Below are positions 36,293 to 44,979 of a stretch of 64,000 bases of DNA, piece by piece. The stretch comes from Sphingobacterium oryzagri (lineage in GTDB: Bacteria > Bacteroidota > Bacteroidia > Sphingobacteriales > Sphingobacteriaceae), in contig NZ_CP117880.1 in the NCBI RefSeq assembly GCF_028736175.1, positions 1,054,001 through 1,118,000 of the forward strand, given 5' to 3'. The notes beneath the pieces were generated by a model. The model saw nothing but the letters and a program-made list of their open reading frames with translations, did no database searches and was not told the DNA's origin. A program made the translations under genes and the position numbers. Position 1 is the stretch's first letter. Every line of letters starts with the position of its first letter.

Positions 36293-38032
36293 ATGAATTT
36301 TATAGATATAGCCGAACTAAACATATCAACAGAACTAAACGTTTTGAAACGTGATACTCAACGCAATAGTTTGTTATTGTATCAACATAAAGGTGATTTT
36401 TTTGCTGATAATACAAGAATAGGTAATGCTAACCAAAAAGATGCATATGCTAAATTTTTAAAGGTATTAGAAAAAGCAAAAAAAGACAATTCAGATCTTG
36501 TCCTTACTCCAGAGTATTCTTGCCCAGTAAGTATCATTACAAATATCATAGCTACTGAGGATATTCAACCGCTAACGAACAAGATTTGGATTTTGGGAGG
36601 CGAATCAATTAGTAAAGAGGAACTAGGTCAGTTAAGTGATACTAATCAAGAAAATGTTTTAGTTTATTTTGAAAATGACGTTTTAGATTCAAATAAAAGA
36701 TATTTAGACCCATTATACTATATTTTTAGAGGAGTACATAATGGTGTGACTAAGTTGATTGTTCTTATTCAGTTTAAAACAAGACATATGGGAGTTTGGT
36801 CAGATGATGTGGAAAGGAACAATTTAATAGAAGGGAATAATATTTATATAATCAAAAATAGTAACACGTCTGTTAGATTGATATCTTTTATATGTTCTGA
36901 GGCTATGAATGTTAGAACAGATTTAAGCCAACAAGTTAAAAAAGATATTTTATGGGATGACATGCCATTTCTTATACTCCATCCTCAAATCAATCCCGAC
37001 CCTTCACATCAGAATTTTGTGGATTTTAGAAAGTTTATTTTAGACACCGAAAAAAAAGAAGTTATCTCACTTAATTGGGGACTGAATACTTTTTTTAATG
37101 GCAAAAATTGGTACTCGGCAAGAGGCAATACAGCAAGAAGTGGTATTTTTTTCAAAACAGATGAATTAAATTACGATAACAGTCGACTAATTAGAAACCA
37201 TAGAAAAGGATTGTTTTTTTTACATATCAGTAAGAATAAGTTTGTTTATTATTTTGATGGTGTTCCTGAATTATTCCATATAGAAAATCCACCAGTACAT
37301 ATTAACGAAGGAGAAGCCCCTCAAAGAAGAAGAGAAGGTCCCGAAGTTATGGAAATATACCATTTTGGTAATGCTGCGTCAACTTTTGATTTGATTCAAG
37401 CCACTGATGATAAACATTTACAGTTTTTTGAAGATAGGGGAGTCGCTAATCATTTTCTACTTAATGCGGATAACTCAATCGTGGATAAAGAAAGACTAAT
37501 AAATATTTCCACCGGCAAAATCAATGGTAAGCTTGAAAACAAATGGTATGAAGTTATTTATTTAAAGAGCTTTAATCTAAAAGAAGCGGATGAGTGTAAT
37601 TGTAGAATGACATATGTAGAAGATACATATGATTCAAGTGAAACGATTAGAACCCTTAACTGCGCTAATCTAATAGAATTGGATCAAGCGATTCTACCGA
37701 ATAAATCCCAATACCCGGAAAGTATTAAAGATCTTACTCAATATAATATTATTCTCTCGTATTCTCATGACGCATCTACATATAAATACAAGTATAATTT
37801 AACAAATGATAAAGGTGAAATAAGGAAAGCGACAATTTGTTATTTAGGTAATGTTTCGGTTAGTCAGGTCAATAATACCTATGATGAATTACAAAAACTA
37901 TTTGAAGAGGGGACGGAGGGAAAAAGGAGAATAGTTGTTTTTTATAAAAACGGAACAGAGATACGTTCTAAATATGATGAAGATGCTGGCAGTATTACAA
38001 ATCCTTCTAATGATAACAGTTCAATTTTCTAA
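36293..38032 (+). CDS. Nitrilase-like (carbon-nitrogen hydrolase) protein of a putative conflict system
   Basis: A 579-residue protein. Residues ~40-320 look like a carbon-nitrogen hydrolase fold with a candidate Glu-Lys-Cys triad: Glu in DLVLTPEYSCP (~71), Lys in LIQFKTRHMGVWSD (~161) and Cys in RLISFICSEAMNV (~200); HPQINPDPSHQNFVDFRKFI follows where nitrilases have their conserved segment after Cys. The last ~250 residues are of unknown type and may bind a partner. Nitrilases normally cleave amides or nitriles in small molecules; here the gene is 8 bp from a large SMC-like ATPase, inside a defence cargo, so an effector role (for example cutting a metabolite or modified group) is inferred. 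The start could also be GTG 36281. Confidence 0.7.
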   Translation: MNFIDIAELNISTELNVLKRDTQRNSLLLYQHKGDFFADNTRIGNANQKDAYAKFLKVLEKAKKDNSDLVLTPEYSCPVSIITNIIATEDIQPLTNKIWILGGESISKEELGQLSDTNQENVLVYFENDVLDSNKRYLDPLYYIFRGVHNGVTKLIVLIQFKTRHMGVWSDDVERNNLIEGNNIYIIKNSNTSVRLISFICSEAMNVRTDLSQQVKKDILWDDMPFLILHPQINPDPSHQNFVDFRKFILDTEKKEVISLNWGLNTFFNGKNWYSARGNTARSGIFFKTDELNYDNSRLIRNHRKGLFFLHISKNKFVYYFDGVPELFHIENPPVHINEGEAPQRRREGPEVMEIYHFGNAASTFDLIQATDDKHLQFFEDRGVANHFLLNADNSIVDKERLINISTGKINGKLENKWYEVIYLKSFNLKEADECNCRMTYVEDTYDSSETIRTLNCANLIELDQAILPNKSQYPESIKDLTQYNIILSYSHDASTYKYKYNLTNDKGEIRKATICYLGNVSVSQVNNTYDELQKLFEEGTEGKRRIVVFYKNGTEIRSKYDEDAGSITNPSNDNSSIF

Positions 38033-38040
38033 AAAAAATT

Positions 38041-40521
38041 ATGAGTATTTCCACAATTATTGATAAATCAAAAGAATTATTTACTCAATTTGAGCCGATT
38101 AATGATACTTTGTATAAAGGCAACTATCAAATAAATGATAAATTAGCTGGAATCTATTTTTTAAATTTTAGTGAAAGGATAAGTGAAGAGGATTTTGAAG
38201 AACTTCAATACAAATATTTGGCTGAAGAGTTTTACAAAAATGAAGATAGTCTCCAATGGAATATATATTTACTCTTCATTAATAGCACCTTTAATGACGG
38301 ACTTAAGTCAAAGATATTATCTAACGATAAATATGCTCGCAAATTAATCTTCAAAGAAGATGAGTTTCTAGATTATTTTGAGTTGGAAGACTCGGATCGA
38401 ACTTCTTTGCCAAACATAGTTTCTGAATGGAAAAATGAACTTAAAAGTGTAGATTTACAAGAAGTGTATAGTGAAGCCACATACGTTGAGGCAGTTGATA
38501 ATTTTCTTAAAAACTCATCTGTGAAAGAAGTTAGCGATGGGGTTACAGGTAGTTTAATAAGTACAATAACAGTAGATAAAATATCAAGTATCAATCTCAA
38601 AGAAAATTATAGACATTTTCCGTTGGTGAGAAATTTTAATTTTGGCACAGTAAATTTGATTAATGGTGTAAACGGATCAGGAAAAACAAGTTTACTCGAA
38701 TCAATTGAACTCATTTTAACTGGCAAGTCAAATAGAAATAGTGATAAGGACGAAGAAACGGGATCTATAAGTGCTGTTTTAAATAATAATATTGAGGAAG
38801 TCTACACTCCAAACGTTACCGGAAAATATAAATCAAGAGATGTTAAGTGGTACAGTCGGAATCATCTTGTAAGAGGGAACAATTGTTACCAATCGTTCAA
38901 TCAATTTAATTTTTTTAATACTGATGCTGCTTACCAGTTTGCATCTTCAGACCACGAAGATCAGATTAATGAATCGTTAAAACAAATTGTTCTAGGAGCT
39001 GAATATACATTTTTGAGAGATAGAATTCGGGGTTTTGAAGGAAGGCTAAGACCTGAGCTAAATATTGTTGAAAGAGAATTAAAAGAGCAAAAGGAGTTAA
39101 TAGAAAGTCATACACAATTAATCCATGTTTTAAAAGCTGATAGCAATTTTGAAGATATAAAAAAAAATATAGCAGGTAATGTCCTAGCGCTTCAATATAA
39201 AAACACATTCTCTGCCGATGATTATTCAATTTCAAATTTGTATATCAATGAGATAAAGACGGAAATCGAATACATTCTCAATCAAAATCTTGTTTTTGAC
39301 CTTAACTCCCTTGATAAATTAAAAAGTGAAATTGATGAGCAAGTAGATACAGTAAATTCTCTAATTAATGAGTACAATGAAAGAAATGCTCAGCGAATCG
39401 ATTTGTTTAAACAACATAAATCTCTAAGAGTTAAACGTGATAAAATAAAATCAATTCTTAAATATTTTGTCATTGAAGATTATGGAAACATCGAAGATAG
39501 TGAGGAGCAACTTCAAAAGCATAATTTGAAATTATCAAAATTAGAAAAGATTAAAAACGAGTTTTCTATGTTAGAACTTGATTCTTTTCTGAATGAGAAT
39601 AAACGATTTAAGGATTTGCAAAATTCCAGGAACGAAGATTTTCAAAAAGTTAGTTCTGACAGAAAAGAGATAGAAAATGAAATAAAAATATTAAGTGATA
39701 ATTTTTCGGCTGTTGATGATATACTTAACAAAATCAAGTTATTGGGTAAAGATTTTTTATCTCACCATGAACATTCCCAAAGCTGTCCTCTATGTGAGCA
39801 GCAAATTTCCCATAGTGAACTATTTGCTAAGCTAGATAACGATTTCAAAAATAATGTTGACAAGAGCATATTGGAGGAGAGATCAAAAAAACTAGCGGGA
39901 TTAAAAACGAAAGAAGTAAACTTATTTTTTGAATTAAATACGTTAAATGGTTTAGAATTTATAGTTCAGCAAGAAGTGCCGGATTATGAAAGATTGACTG
40001 TAAACGAGATTGTATCCCACTTAAATTTTATTTTAAATGGAGAAGCATTAGTACTACAGGAGAAAATAAGGATTGAAACAACTTTAGCGCAGGTAACAGC
40101 AATTGGAGGTTCTGTTTCAGAGTTCAAATCATTAAGGGAAGAAATTGTTACATATTTGAATTCTGATAATTCTTTTGAAAAAAGGGATATAGATAAGATT
40201 TTATTGCGTTTAGAAGATGATATTAAGGAAATAGTCGATGATGTTGAAAAACTGAGTCAAGAGAATGATCTACTTATTTCGAACTTAAGTAAGTCGCTTC
40301 AGCTTAAGGAAGCCGTAGACAATATTTCTGAAATATTAGCTGGAATAAAATCTCAGAGCGTAAAAGTGAAGGCTTTAGAGCGTAGCTTCATTAAAGTTAA
40401 AGTATATCTAGACCTTCAAGATGACCAATCTATAACAGACTTAAGTAAAGCTTTATACATTTTAGAAGAAAATATCAAATCTCTCAGAGACTCAGAGAAT
40501 AGACAACAAGAGCTACAATGA
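38041..40521 (+). CDS. SMC/Rad50-like ATPase, N-terminal part (ends at an in-frame TGA)
   Basis: The 826-residue frame has three parts. Residues ~1-170 form an extension without Walker motifs (DSLQWNIYLLFINSTF, KYARKLIFKEDEFLDYF) that resembles the middle component of ABC three-component conflict systems. Residues ~185-300 carry the ABC Walker A in NLINGVNGSGKTSLLESIEL (~203-222). A long coiled coil (~320-800) contains a Rad50-like zinc-hook motif, SCPLCEQQISH (~580-590). The frame stops at TGA (40519-40521), but the next 540 bp stay open in the same frame and encode the missing signature motif and Walker B, so the protein here is truncated unless the stop is read through or the two parts assemble. 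It overlaps nothing and follows the nitrilase-like gene by 8 bp. Confidence 0.8.
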   Translation: MSISTIIDKSKELFTQFEPINDTLYKGNYQINDKLAGIYFLNFSERISEEDFEELQYKYLAEEFYKNEDSLQWNIYLLFINSTFNDGLKSKILSNDKYARKLIFKEDEFLDYFELEDSDRTSLPNIVSEWKNELKSVDLQEVYSEATYVEAVDNFLKNSSVKEVSDGVTGSLISTITVDKISSINLKENYRHFPLVRNFNFGTVNLINGVNGSGKTSLLESIELILTGKSNRNSDKDEETGSISAVLNNNIEEVYTPNVTGKYKSRDVKWYSRNHLVRGNNCYQSFNQFNFFNTDAAYQFASSDHEDQINESLKQIVLGAEYTFLRDRIRGFEGRLRPELNIVERELKEQKELIESHTQLIHVLKADSNFEDIKKNIAGNVLALQYKNTFSADDYSISNLYINEIKTEIEYILNQNLVFDLNSLDKLKSEIDEQVDTVNSLINEYNERNAQRIDLFKQHKSLRVKRDKIKSILKYFVIEDYGNIEDSEEQLQKHNLKLSKLEKIKNEFSMLELDSFLNENKRFKDLQNSRNEDFQKVSSDRKEIENEIKILSDNFSAVDDILNKIKLLGKDFLSHHEHSQSCPLCEQQISHSELFAKLDNDFKNNVDKSILEERSKKLAGLKTKEVNLFFELNTLNGLEFIVQQEVPDYERLTVNEIVSHLNFILNGEALVLQEKIRIETTLAQVTAIGGSVSEFKSLREEIVTYLNSDNSFEKRDIDKILLRLEDDIKEIVDDVEKLSQENDLLISNLSKSLQLKEAVDNISEILAGIKSQSVKVKALERSFIKVKVYLDLQDDQSITDLSKALYILEENIKSLRDSENRQQELQ

Positions 40522-41061
40522 GTTACAAAAGAATTAGAAGACGCAAAATCTTTCATTTCGAAAAGTACACTTAAACATAATCGTCTTAAAAAAGCTGTAG
40601 AGACACTTCAAAAACTAAAATCAAATGATGGTGAGAGTGTTTTAGCAAATTATTTTAATGACAATTTGAAAGAAATAAAGGACATATTTAAAACAATCCA
40701 CGCACCACATGAGTTTACAGATTTGAAATTTGAGAATAAGAGATTGGCTTTGTATAAAAATGATGTTAAACATTCAGTAAGTCAAATAAGTACCGGGCAA
40801 AGAGCCGCATTAGCAATATCTATTTTTATTAGTCTTAACCGAAAGCTGAAGAATGGTCCGAATGTTATAATATTCGATGATCCTGTTACTTTTATTGACG
40901 ATTTCAATGCTCTATCTTTCTTGGATTTTTTAAGATATTTTATTGTCAAGGAAAATAAACAAATATTCTTTGCAACCGCTAATAAGAAGTTCTCAACCTT
41001 ATTTAAGAAAAAGTTTGAATTTTTGCAAAACGATTATAAGGAGTTTTATTTGGAGCGGTAA
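40522..41061 (+). pseudogene. SMC/Rad50-like ATPase, C-terminal part after the in-frame TGA
   Basis: These 179 codons continue the preceding frame without a shift. They encode the end of the coiled coil, the ABC signature in QISTGQRAALAISIFISLN, Walker B in NVIIFDDPVTFIDDFNAL (~941 counting from the first ATG) and the switch region IFFATANKKFSTLF. A TTG at 40666 could start a separate 131-residue chain. Full length would be 1006 codons. A single base change (for example CGA or CAA to TGA) explains the break. It is marked as a pseudogene because no ribosome site precedes 40666. Confidence 0.7.
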
Positions 41062-41671
41062 ACATCGTTCGGAAACCCCCATTCTCTTTGGTTAACTCTT
41101 AACCCATAATGTTATTGACTTAGCCACAGAAACAGATAAGAAAAATTTTGAGCTTAATTTAAAAGCGATTGATGAGAAAATCGATAAAAAAAATATAACA
41201 TTATGGTTTTACTTTTTAAGTTCCAAAGTGAGATTATAGTGTGACAAATTTAATTCGACAAATATTAAACAGGCTATTTGATTAAAGGACGGTGTGAACA
41301 AATTATCTTCATATGTAGTTCTGGCTTATGTTTTCCAAAAGAAGATAAAAATATTGAAGATCCATCAATATGTAAAGGATTTTTCCTCTTTCATTTGTGG
41401 TTTGCCAAACCTCCAATCTTGCTCGTGGCTGTGATGGATTTTGCTATTTACAGGGTTTGGAGACTGAGTACTTCGAACAGAAGGATTGTTATTATCGGGG
41501 AACTTTTCTATCTTTATGATTACAAAGTACATTGAATGATTGGAAAAGGTCTGCCAAGATAGTTCGAAAGCCTACAAATTAGGATATACTAAAAGGTACC
41601 TATTCGGTTACCTATCTTGATCTTTTACTTGTTAACTATAGTATAATCAATGATTTAGGGGTGTGGTGGGA
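41062..41671. other. Right-end non-coding region of the element
   Basis: About 600 bp, AT-rich, with small coding-like scraps (for example LIDLATETDKKNFELNLKAI near 41113-41170) but no intact gene. An 85-codon frame at 41278-41535 is not convincing. The 15-bp repeat ACCTATTCGGTTACC lies at 41598-41612. Confidence 0.5.
41598..41612 (+). repeat. 15-bp direct repeat near the right end (possible integrase arm site)
   Basis: Identical to 14351-14365 and in the same orientation, 60 bp inside the right attachment core. Confidence 0.5.
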
Positions 41672-41691
41672 AATCCTGCCACCCCGACAAA

Positions 41692-41724
41692 AAAAAGCTC
41701 TGACGAAAGTCAGGGCTTTTTTTG
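41692..41724 (+). terminator. Terminator in the first att-linked repeat
   Basis: AAAAAGCTCTGAC-GAAA-GTCAGGGCTTTTTTT hairpin, right after the attachment core; repeated at 43255-43283. In the empty site it would be the natural terminator of tRNA-Pro. Confidence 0.7.
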
Positions 41725-41809
41725 TGGTTGGCAGATTCGAACGGATCAAGCTGAATTCTTGGGGAGCATTAAATAAATTCTTAGTTTAGCACTTTTAAAA
41801 TATACTACT

Positions 41810-42163
41810 TTGCAAGACGCTGAACGTAAACTACTGGCTTTATTGATGCCCGAAGGGCTGTTGGATTATTTCGATATTATGGATGTTAGACAGGTAAACA
41901 AGGAACTCCATATTCATCTGGAGGAAAAGAACCTTGTTCCTGCCGGTTATCAGGATAGTAAACTGGCCTCCAAAGGCTTTATGCCCGTTTCGCAAATCAA
42001 AGACTTTCCCATTCGTGGTCAGAAAGTTACCTTGCATATCAAACGCAGAAGATGGACCGTGCTAGATACCCAACAGATCATTACCAGAGATTGGGATCTT
42101 GCTTACAAAGGTGCTCGGATGACTACGGAATTCGGGCTTTTTTTAAAGGGGATATTTGGATAA
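41810..42163 (+). CDS. ISAon1-family transposase, N-terminal region protein
   Basis: A 117-residue protein corresponding to the separate N-terminal/DNA-binding product of ISAon1-type elements: LLALLMPEGLLDYFDIMDVR, then DFPIRGQKVTLHIKRRRWTV. It starts at TTG 41810 and overlaps the downstream transposase gene by 8 bp in another frame; a fused product by frameshift near GGGCTTTTTTTAAAGGGG (42133-42150) or reinitiation at TTG 42156 are both possible. Confidence 0.85.
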   Translation: MQDAERKLLALLMPEGLLDYFDIMDVRQVNKELHIHLEEKNLVPAGYQDSKLASKGFMPVSQIKDFPIRGQKVTLHIKRRRWTVLDTQQIITRDWDLAYKGARMTTEFGLFLKGIFG

Positions 42164-43139
42164 CTATCCTATCAGTGCCCATCTGTTGGCACTGCTGTTT
42201 CAGTTGGATGGCAAACAGCTTCAGGATCAGTACAAAAACCATTTAAGCGACTTTCATGATTGGGATCAGAAACCTCATGCAGAACAGTGGACGGTATTTA
42301 CAGGAAATATATCCGAACGGCTCAGTATCGACGAGACCAGTTTCAGCAATGGTGAACTGTATACGATCGTAAGCAGCAAGACTGCCAAGGGAAAGAAAGG
42401 AACCATCCTGGCCACGATTAAAGGAACAAAAGCAGAAGATATCATCGCGGTATTGGAGCGTATCCCACTTAAGCTGAGGAACAAAGTCCGGGAAGTAACA
42501 ATGGATATGGCTCCCAATATGGCTAAGGCTATCCGCAGGTGTTTTATGAATGCCCGAAGGGTCATTGACAGATTCCATGTGCAGAAACTTGTTTACGACG
42601 CCGTTCAGGAACTTCGTATAAAGTATCGTTGGGAAGTGTTGGATGAGGAAAGTAAACAGATCGCCAGCGCACGTAAAAAAGGTATTCTCTATGATCCTGA
42701 AGTGTTACCTAATGGTGATACAATCAAACAGTTGCTGGCAAGATCAAGATATTTGTTATTCAAGCATCCTTCCAAATGGACAGTAAGTCAAAAGCACCGC
42801 GCAGAGCTATTATTTCTGCGATTTCCCTTATTAAAAAAGGCATATGGTCTTGGGATGGCACTTGGGGACATCTTCAACAAATGCAAGGATAAGCAACTGG
42901 CTTTTACCAAGCTTGGTCTATGGCACAATCAAGTAGAAAATTCTGGTATACCATCTTTTGAGAGTGTTGCCCGTTCGATAGCTGCACACCATACCGATAT
43001 ACTCCACTATTTTGACAACAGAAGTACCAATGCTTCAGCGGAGTCTTTTAATGCCAAATTAAAGGCATTTAGGAGTCTATTTCGTGGCGTAAGGGATACA
43101 CCATTTTTTCTGTACAGGGTGATGAAATTATATGCTTAA
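42156..43139 (+). CDS. ISAon1-family DDE transposase
   Basis: The 327-residue protein has an ISL3-like DDE domain. Candidate acidic residues: Asp in RLSIDETSFSNGELYTIV, Asp in VREVTMDMAPNMAKAIRRCF followed by RRVIDRFHVQKLV, and Glu in STNASAESFNAKLKAFRSLF. The reading frame is intact and both element ends are perfect, so the IS may still be active. Confidence 0.9.
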   Translation: MDNYPISAHLLALLFQLDGKQLQDQYKNHLSDFHDWDQKPHAEQWTVFTGNISERLSIDETSFSNGELYTIVSSKTAKGKKGTILATIKGTKAEDIIAVLERIPLKLRNKVREVTMDMAPNMAKAIRRCFMNARRVIDRFHVQKLVYDAVQELRIKYRWEVLDEESKQIASARKKGILYDPEVLPNGDTIKQLLARSRYLLFKHPSKWTVSQKHRAELLFLRFPLLKKAYGLGMALGDIFNKCKDKQLAFTKLGLWHNQVENSGIPSFESVARSIAAHHTDILHYFDNRSTNASAESFNAKLKAFRSLFRGVRDTPFFLYRVMKLYA

Positions 43140-43235
43140 AATTATCTCTCCCCAAGAATTCAGCTTGATCCATTCGAACCGTGGTTCGATCCGTTGGAGG
43201 CTCAGGGTGTTGTGCGGGATAGTGCGGACTGAGCC

Positions 43236-43260
43236 AATCCTGCCACCCCGACAAAAAAGC
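43236..43260 (+). repeat. Second right-hand attachment core
   Basis: 25 bp identical to 14230-14254, including the six A residues and GC after the acceptor sequence. Confidence 0.8.
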
Positions 43261-43360
43261 TCTGACGAAAGTCAGGGCTTTTTTTGTGGTTGGCAGATTC
43301 GAACCGTGGTTCGATCCGTCGGAGGCTCAGGGTGTTGTGCGGGATAGCGCGGGCTGAGCC

Positions 43361-43379
43361 AATCCTGCCACCCCGACAA
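43361..43379 (+). repeat. Third attachment core, left end of a decayed second element
   Basis: The 19-bp core is followed, 286 bp later, by a broken integrase in the same orientation as the intact one beside attL, as expected for a second element once integrated in tandem. Confidence 0.75.
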
Positions 43380-43402
43380 CACTTACAACAAGTAAGATCG
43401 AA

Positions 43403-43437
43403 AACCCGCAAATCTCACGATTAAGCGGGTTTTTTTA
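43403..43437 (+). terminator. Terminator after the third attachment core
   Basis: Stem AACCCGC / GCGGGTT with a T7 run. A smaller stem ACTTAC-AACA-(A)GTAAG lies just upstream. Confidence 0.7.
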
Positions 43438-43490
43438 TTTTTTCCGAAGCATAATCCTGCAAACAATATCAATAAAAATGTGAGCAATTA

Positions 43491-43525
43491 GGTGAGTAAA
43501 TTTTAGCGTATAAAATTTACTCACC
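43491..43525. repeat. 15-bp perfect inverted repeat before the broken integrase
   Basis: GGTGAGTAAATTTTA (43491-43505) and TAAAATTTACTCACC (43511-43525) are exact reverse complements around GCGTA. It could be an operator or an integrase/excisionase site of the old element. Confidence 0.6.
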
Positions 43526-43664
43526 TCGCAATGCGATAAGCAGCGTCTTATAGGATGTAGATCGTGGCACGGGGTATGAAGTTTTGTCTTTTACCCAGTC
43601 TCACGATAGCTTTCTGTATTGCGAAGAACCGTCAATAGATTTTGTCATTATAAACAGAATATAT

Positions 43665-44905
43665 ATGGACAATAAAAATGTGAACACTTTCGGAATCCAC
43701 TTTATTATCCGAAGTCCCAAAAATCAGAAAAGTAAATTGGTATCAGTTTATGCAAGGATATCTGTCAACGGTCGACGTGCGGAGATATCCCTAAAGAGAA
43801 AAGTGTCTCCGGATCAATGGAGCGATTTAAAAGGTCGAGCGAAGGGGAGGAGCGAAGAAGTGGTAAAACTTAATACCCATATTGACCGTATGCGGACATT
43901 GATAGCTGAAGCCTATCATAGTTTAGTTGAAAAAGGGAAGGTCGTTACAGTTTAAACTATCAAAAATTGTATTGCTGGTAAGGATGATAGTTTGGTGAGT
44001 CTGTGTGGTTTGATGGAATATCACAACAGTGAATGTGCCGGCAGTTTAGCCCAAGGTACAATGAAAAACTATTACACAACACAGCGGTATGTAAAGAGCT
44101 TCCTTAAAAGCTGCTATAACGGAGATATAGCACTCCCCGAGCTAATTTATAAATTCATTATTGATTTCGAACGCTATCTACAGCGCTTTCAACCGCTAGC
44201 CCATCACAAAAAGCTGGCGAACAATGGGGTGATGAAGCATATGGAGCGCTTGCGTAAAATGGTGAATTTGGCGGCGAGGTTTGATTGGATAGATAAAGAT
44301 CCGTTCTCAAAGTATAAACTTCATTTCAATAAAACAGAACGCGGGTATCTTACTCAGGAAGAACTGAGCAAAATACAGGTCAAAAGCTTTTGTATTGAAC
44401 GTTTGCAGTTAGTTAAAGATATGTTCATGTTTTGCTATTACACTGGTCTTGCTTATGTTGATATGATCAACCTCACTGCCGATAACGTGATAAAAGGAAT
44501 TGATGGGGATACTGGTTAAACACGCAGCGACAAAAAAACGATACCGTGGTAAAGGTTCCACTTCTCCCACATGCCTTAGCTCTAATCGAAAAATATCAAG
44601 TACACCCAAAAGCTTCCAATGAACGTCGTCTATTCCCGGTAATATCCAATGAACGTATGAACGGTTATCTAAAAGAGATTGCTGATATATGCGGGATCAC
44701 AAAGAACTTGACTTTCCATCTTGCTAGGCATACATTTGCAACGACGATAACACTAAGCAACGGTGTTCCTATAGAATCTGTTAGCAGTATGTTGGGACAT
44801 AACAGTATTAGAACTACGCAGATTTATGCTAAGGTTATTGAGGACAAGTTGAGTAAAGATATGTTTGATTTAAGAGATAAGATGAAACCCCCAAGTCAAC
44901 TCTAA
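43665..44905 (+). pseudogene. Tyrosine integrase of a second element, broken
   Basis: The translation is homologous along its full length to the intact integrase at 14557-15792 (FGIHFIIRSPKNQKSKLVSV; TMKNYYTTQRYVKSFL; HLARHTFATTITLSNGVPIE; MLGHNSIRTTQIYAKV). Two lesions were located: an in-frame TAA at 43953-43955 after GKVVTV, and a single-base deletion near 44510 (GIDGD then out of frame; LNTQRQKNDT resumes in another frame). It lies 286 bp after the third attachment core, the same spacing as in the intact element. Confidence 0.9.
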
Positions 44906-44979
44906 GTAGAAATTGAAAAGAGCTTTATTTTGGGCCGTTTTAATTTTTAAGCCTATTTATTTTTTTAATAGACTGATAA

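Larger units (their letters stand above)
14230..41690 (+). mobile_element. Integrative mobilizable element in tRNA-Pro (~27.5 kb)
   Basis: The left end is the 3' part of tRNA-Pro (core AATCCTGCCACCCCGACAA, 14230-14248) and the same 19 bp recur at 41672-41690, and again at 43236 and 43361. Directly inside the left core is a tyrosine integrase. The backbone also has an XRE regulator, an excisionase-like HTH protein, MobC, a relaxase and a hairpin fitting oriT. No conjugation (Tra/VirB) genes are seen, so it is best called mobilizable, not self-transmissible. The cargo from ~24.7 kb on is visibly more AT-rich than the flanking core genes and is dominated by restriction and defence-type genes. 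Right end: the first core copy is taken as attR; the copy at 43236-43260 shares 25 bp with the left end and is an alternative. Confidence 0.85.
41743..43171 (+). mobile_element. ISAon1-family insertion sequence, complete
   Basis: The element is 1429 bp. The 23-bp ends 41743-41765 and 43149-43171 are perfect inverted repeats (GGATCAAGCTGAATTCTTGG...). The 8 bp ATTCGAAC flank both sides (41735-41742 and 43172-43179), a target-site duplication. The uninterrupted target is seen in the neighbouring repeat unit at ~43295-43310. Two overlapping genes encode an N-terminal protein and the DDE transposase. Confidence 0.92.
41672..43379 (+). repeat. Tandem ~125-bp repeats carrying three attachment cores
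   Basis: The core AATCCTGCCACCCCGACAA occurs at 41672-41690, 43236-43254 and 43361-43379. Between cores is the same sequence each time: a terminator hairpin (AGCTCTGAC / GTCAGGGCT, T-run), GGTTGGCAGATTCGAACCGT, and a stem GGCTCAG / CTGAGCC. The second unit is 125 bp. The first is 127 bp once the 1429-bp insertion sequence and one copy of its 8-bp target duplication are removed. Confidence 0.85.

Noticed and set aside
41278..41535. 85-codon frame near the right end of the element
   Set aside because: No ribosome site, no recognisable features, in a decayed AT-rich stretch.
43069..43411. Small frames on both strands across the attachment repeats
   Set aside because: They follow the repeated att sequence and terminators, not a coding pattern.
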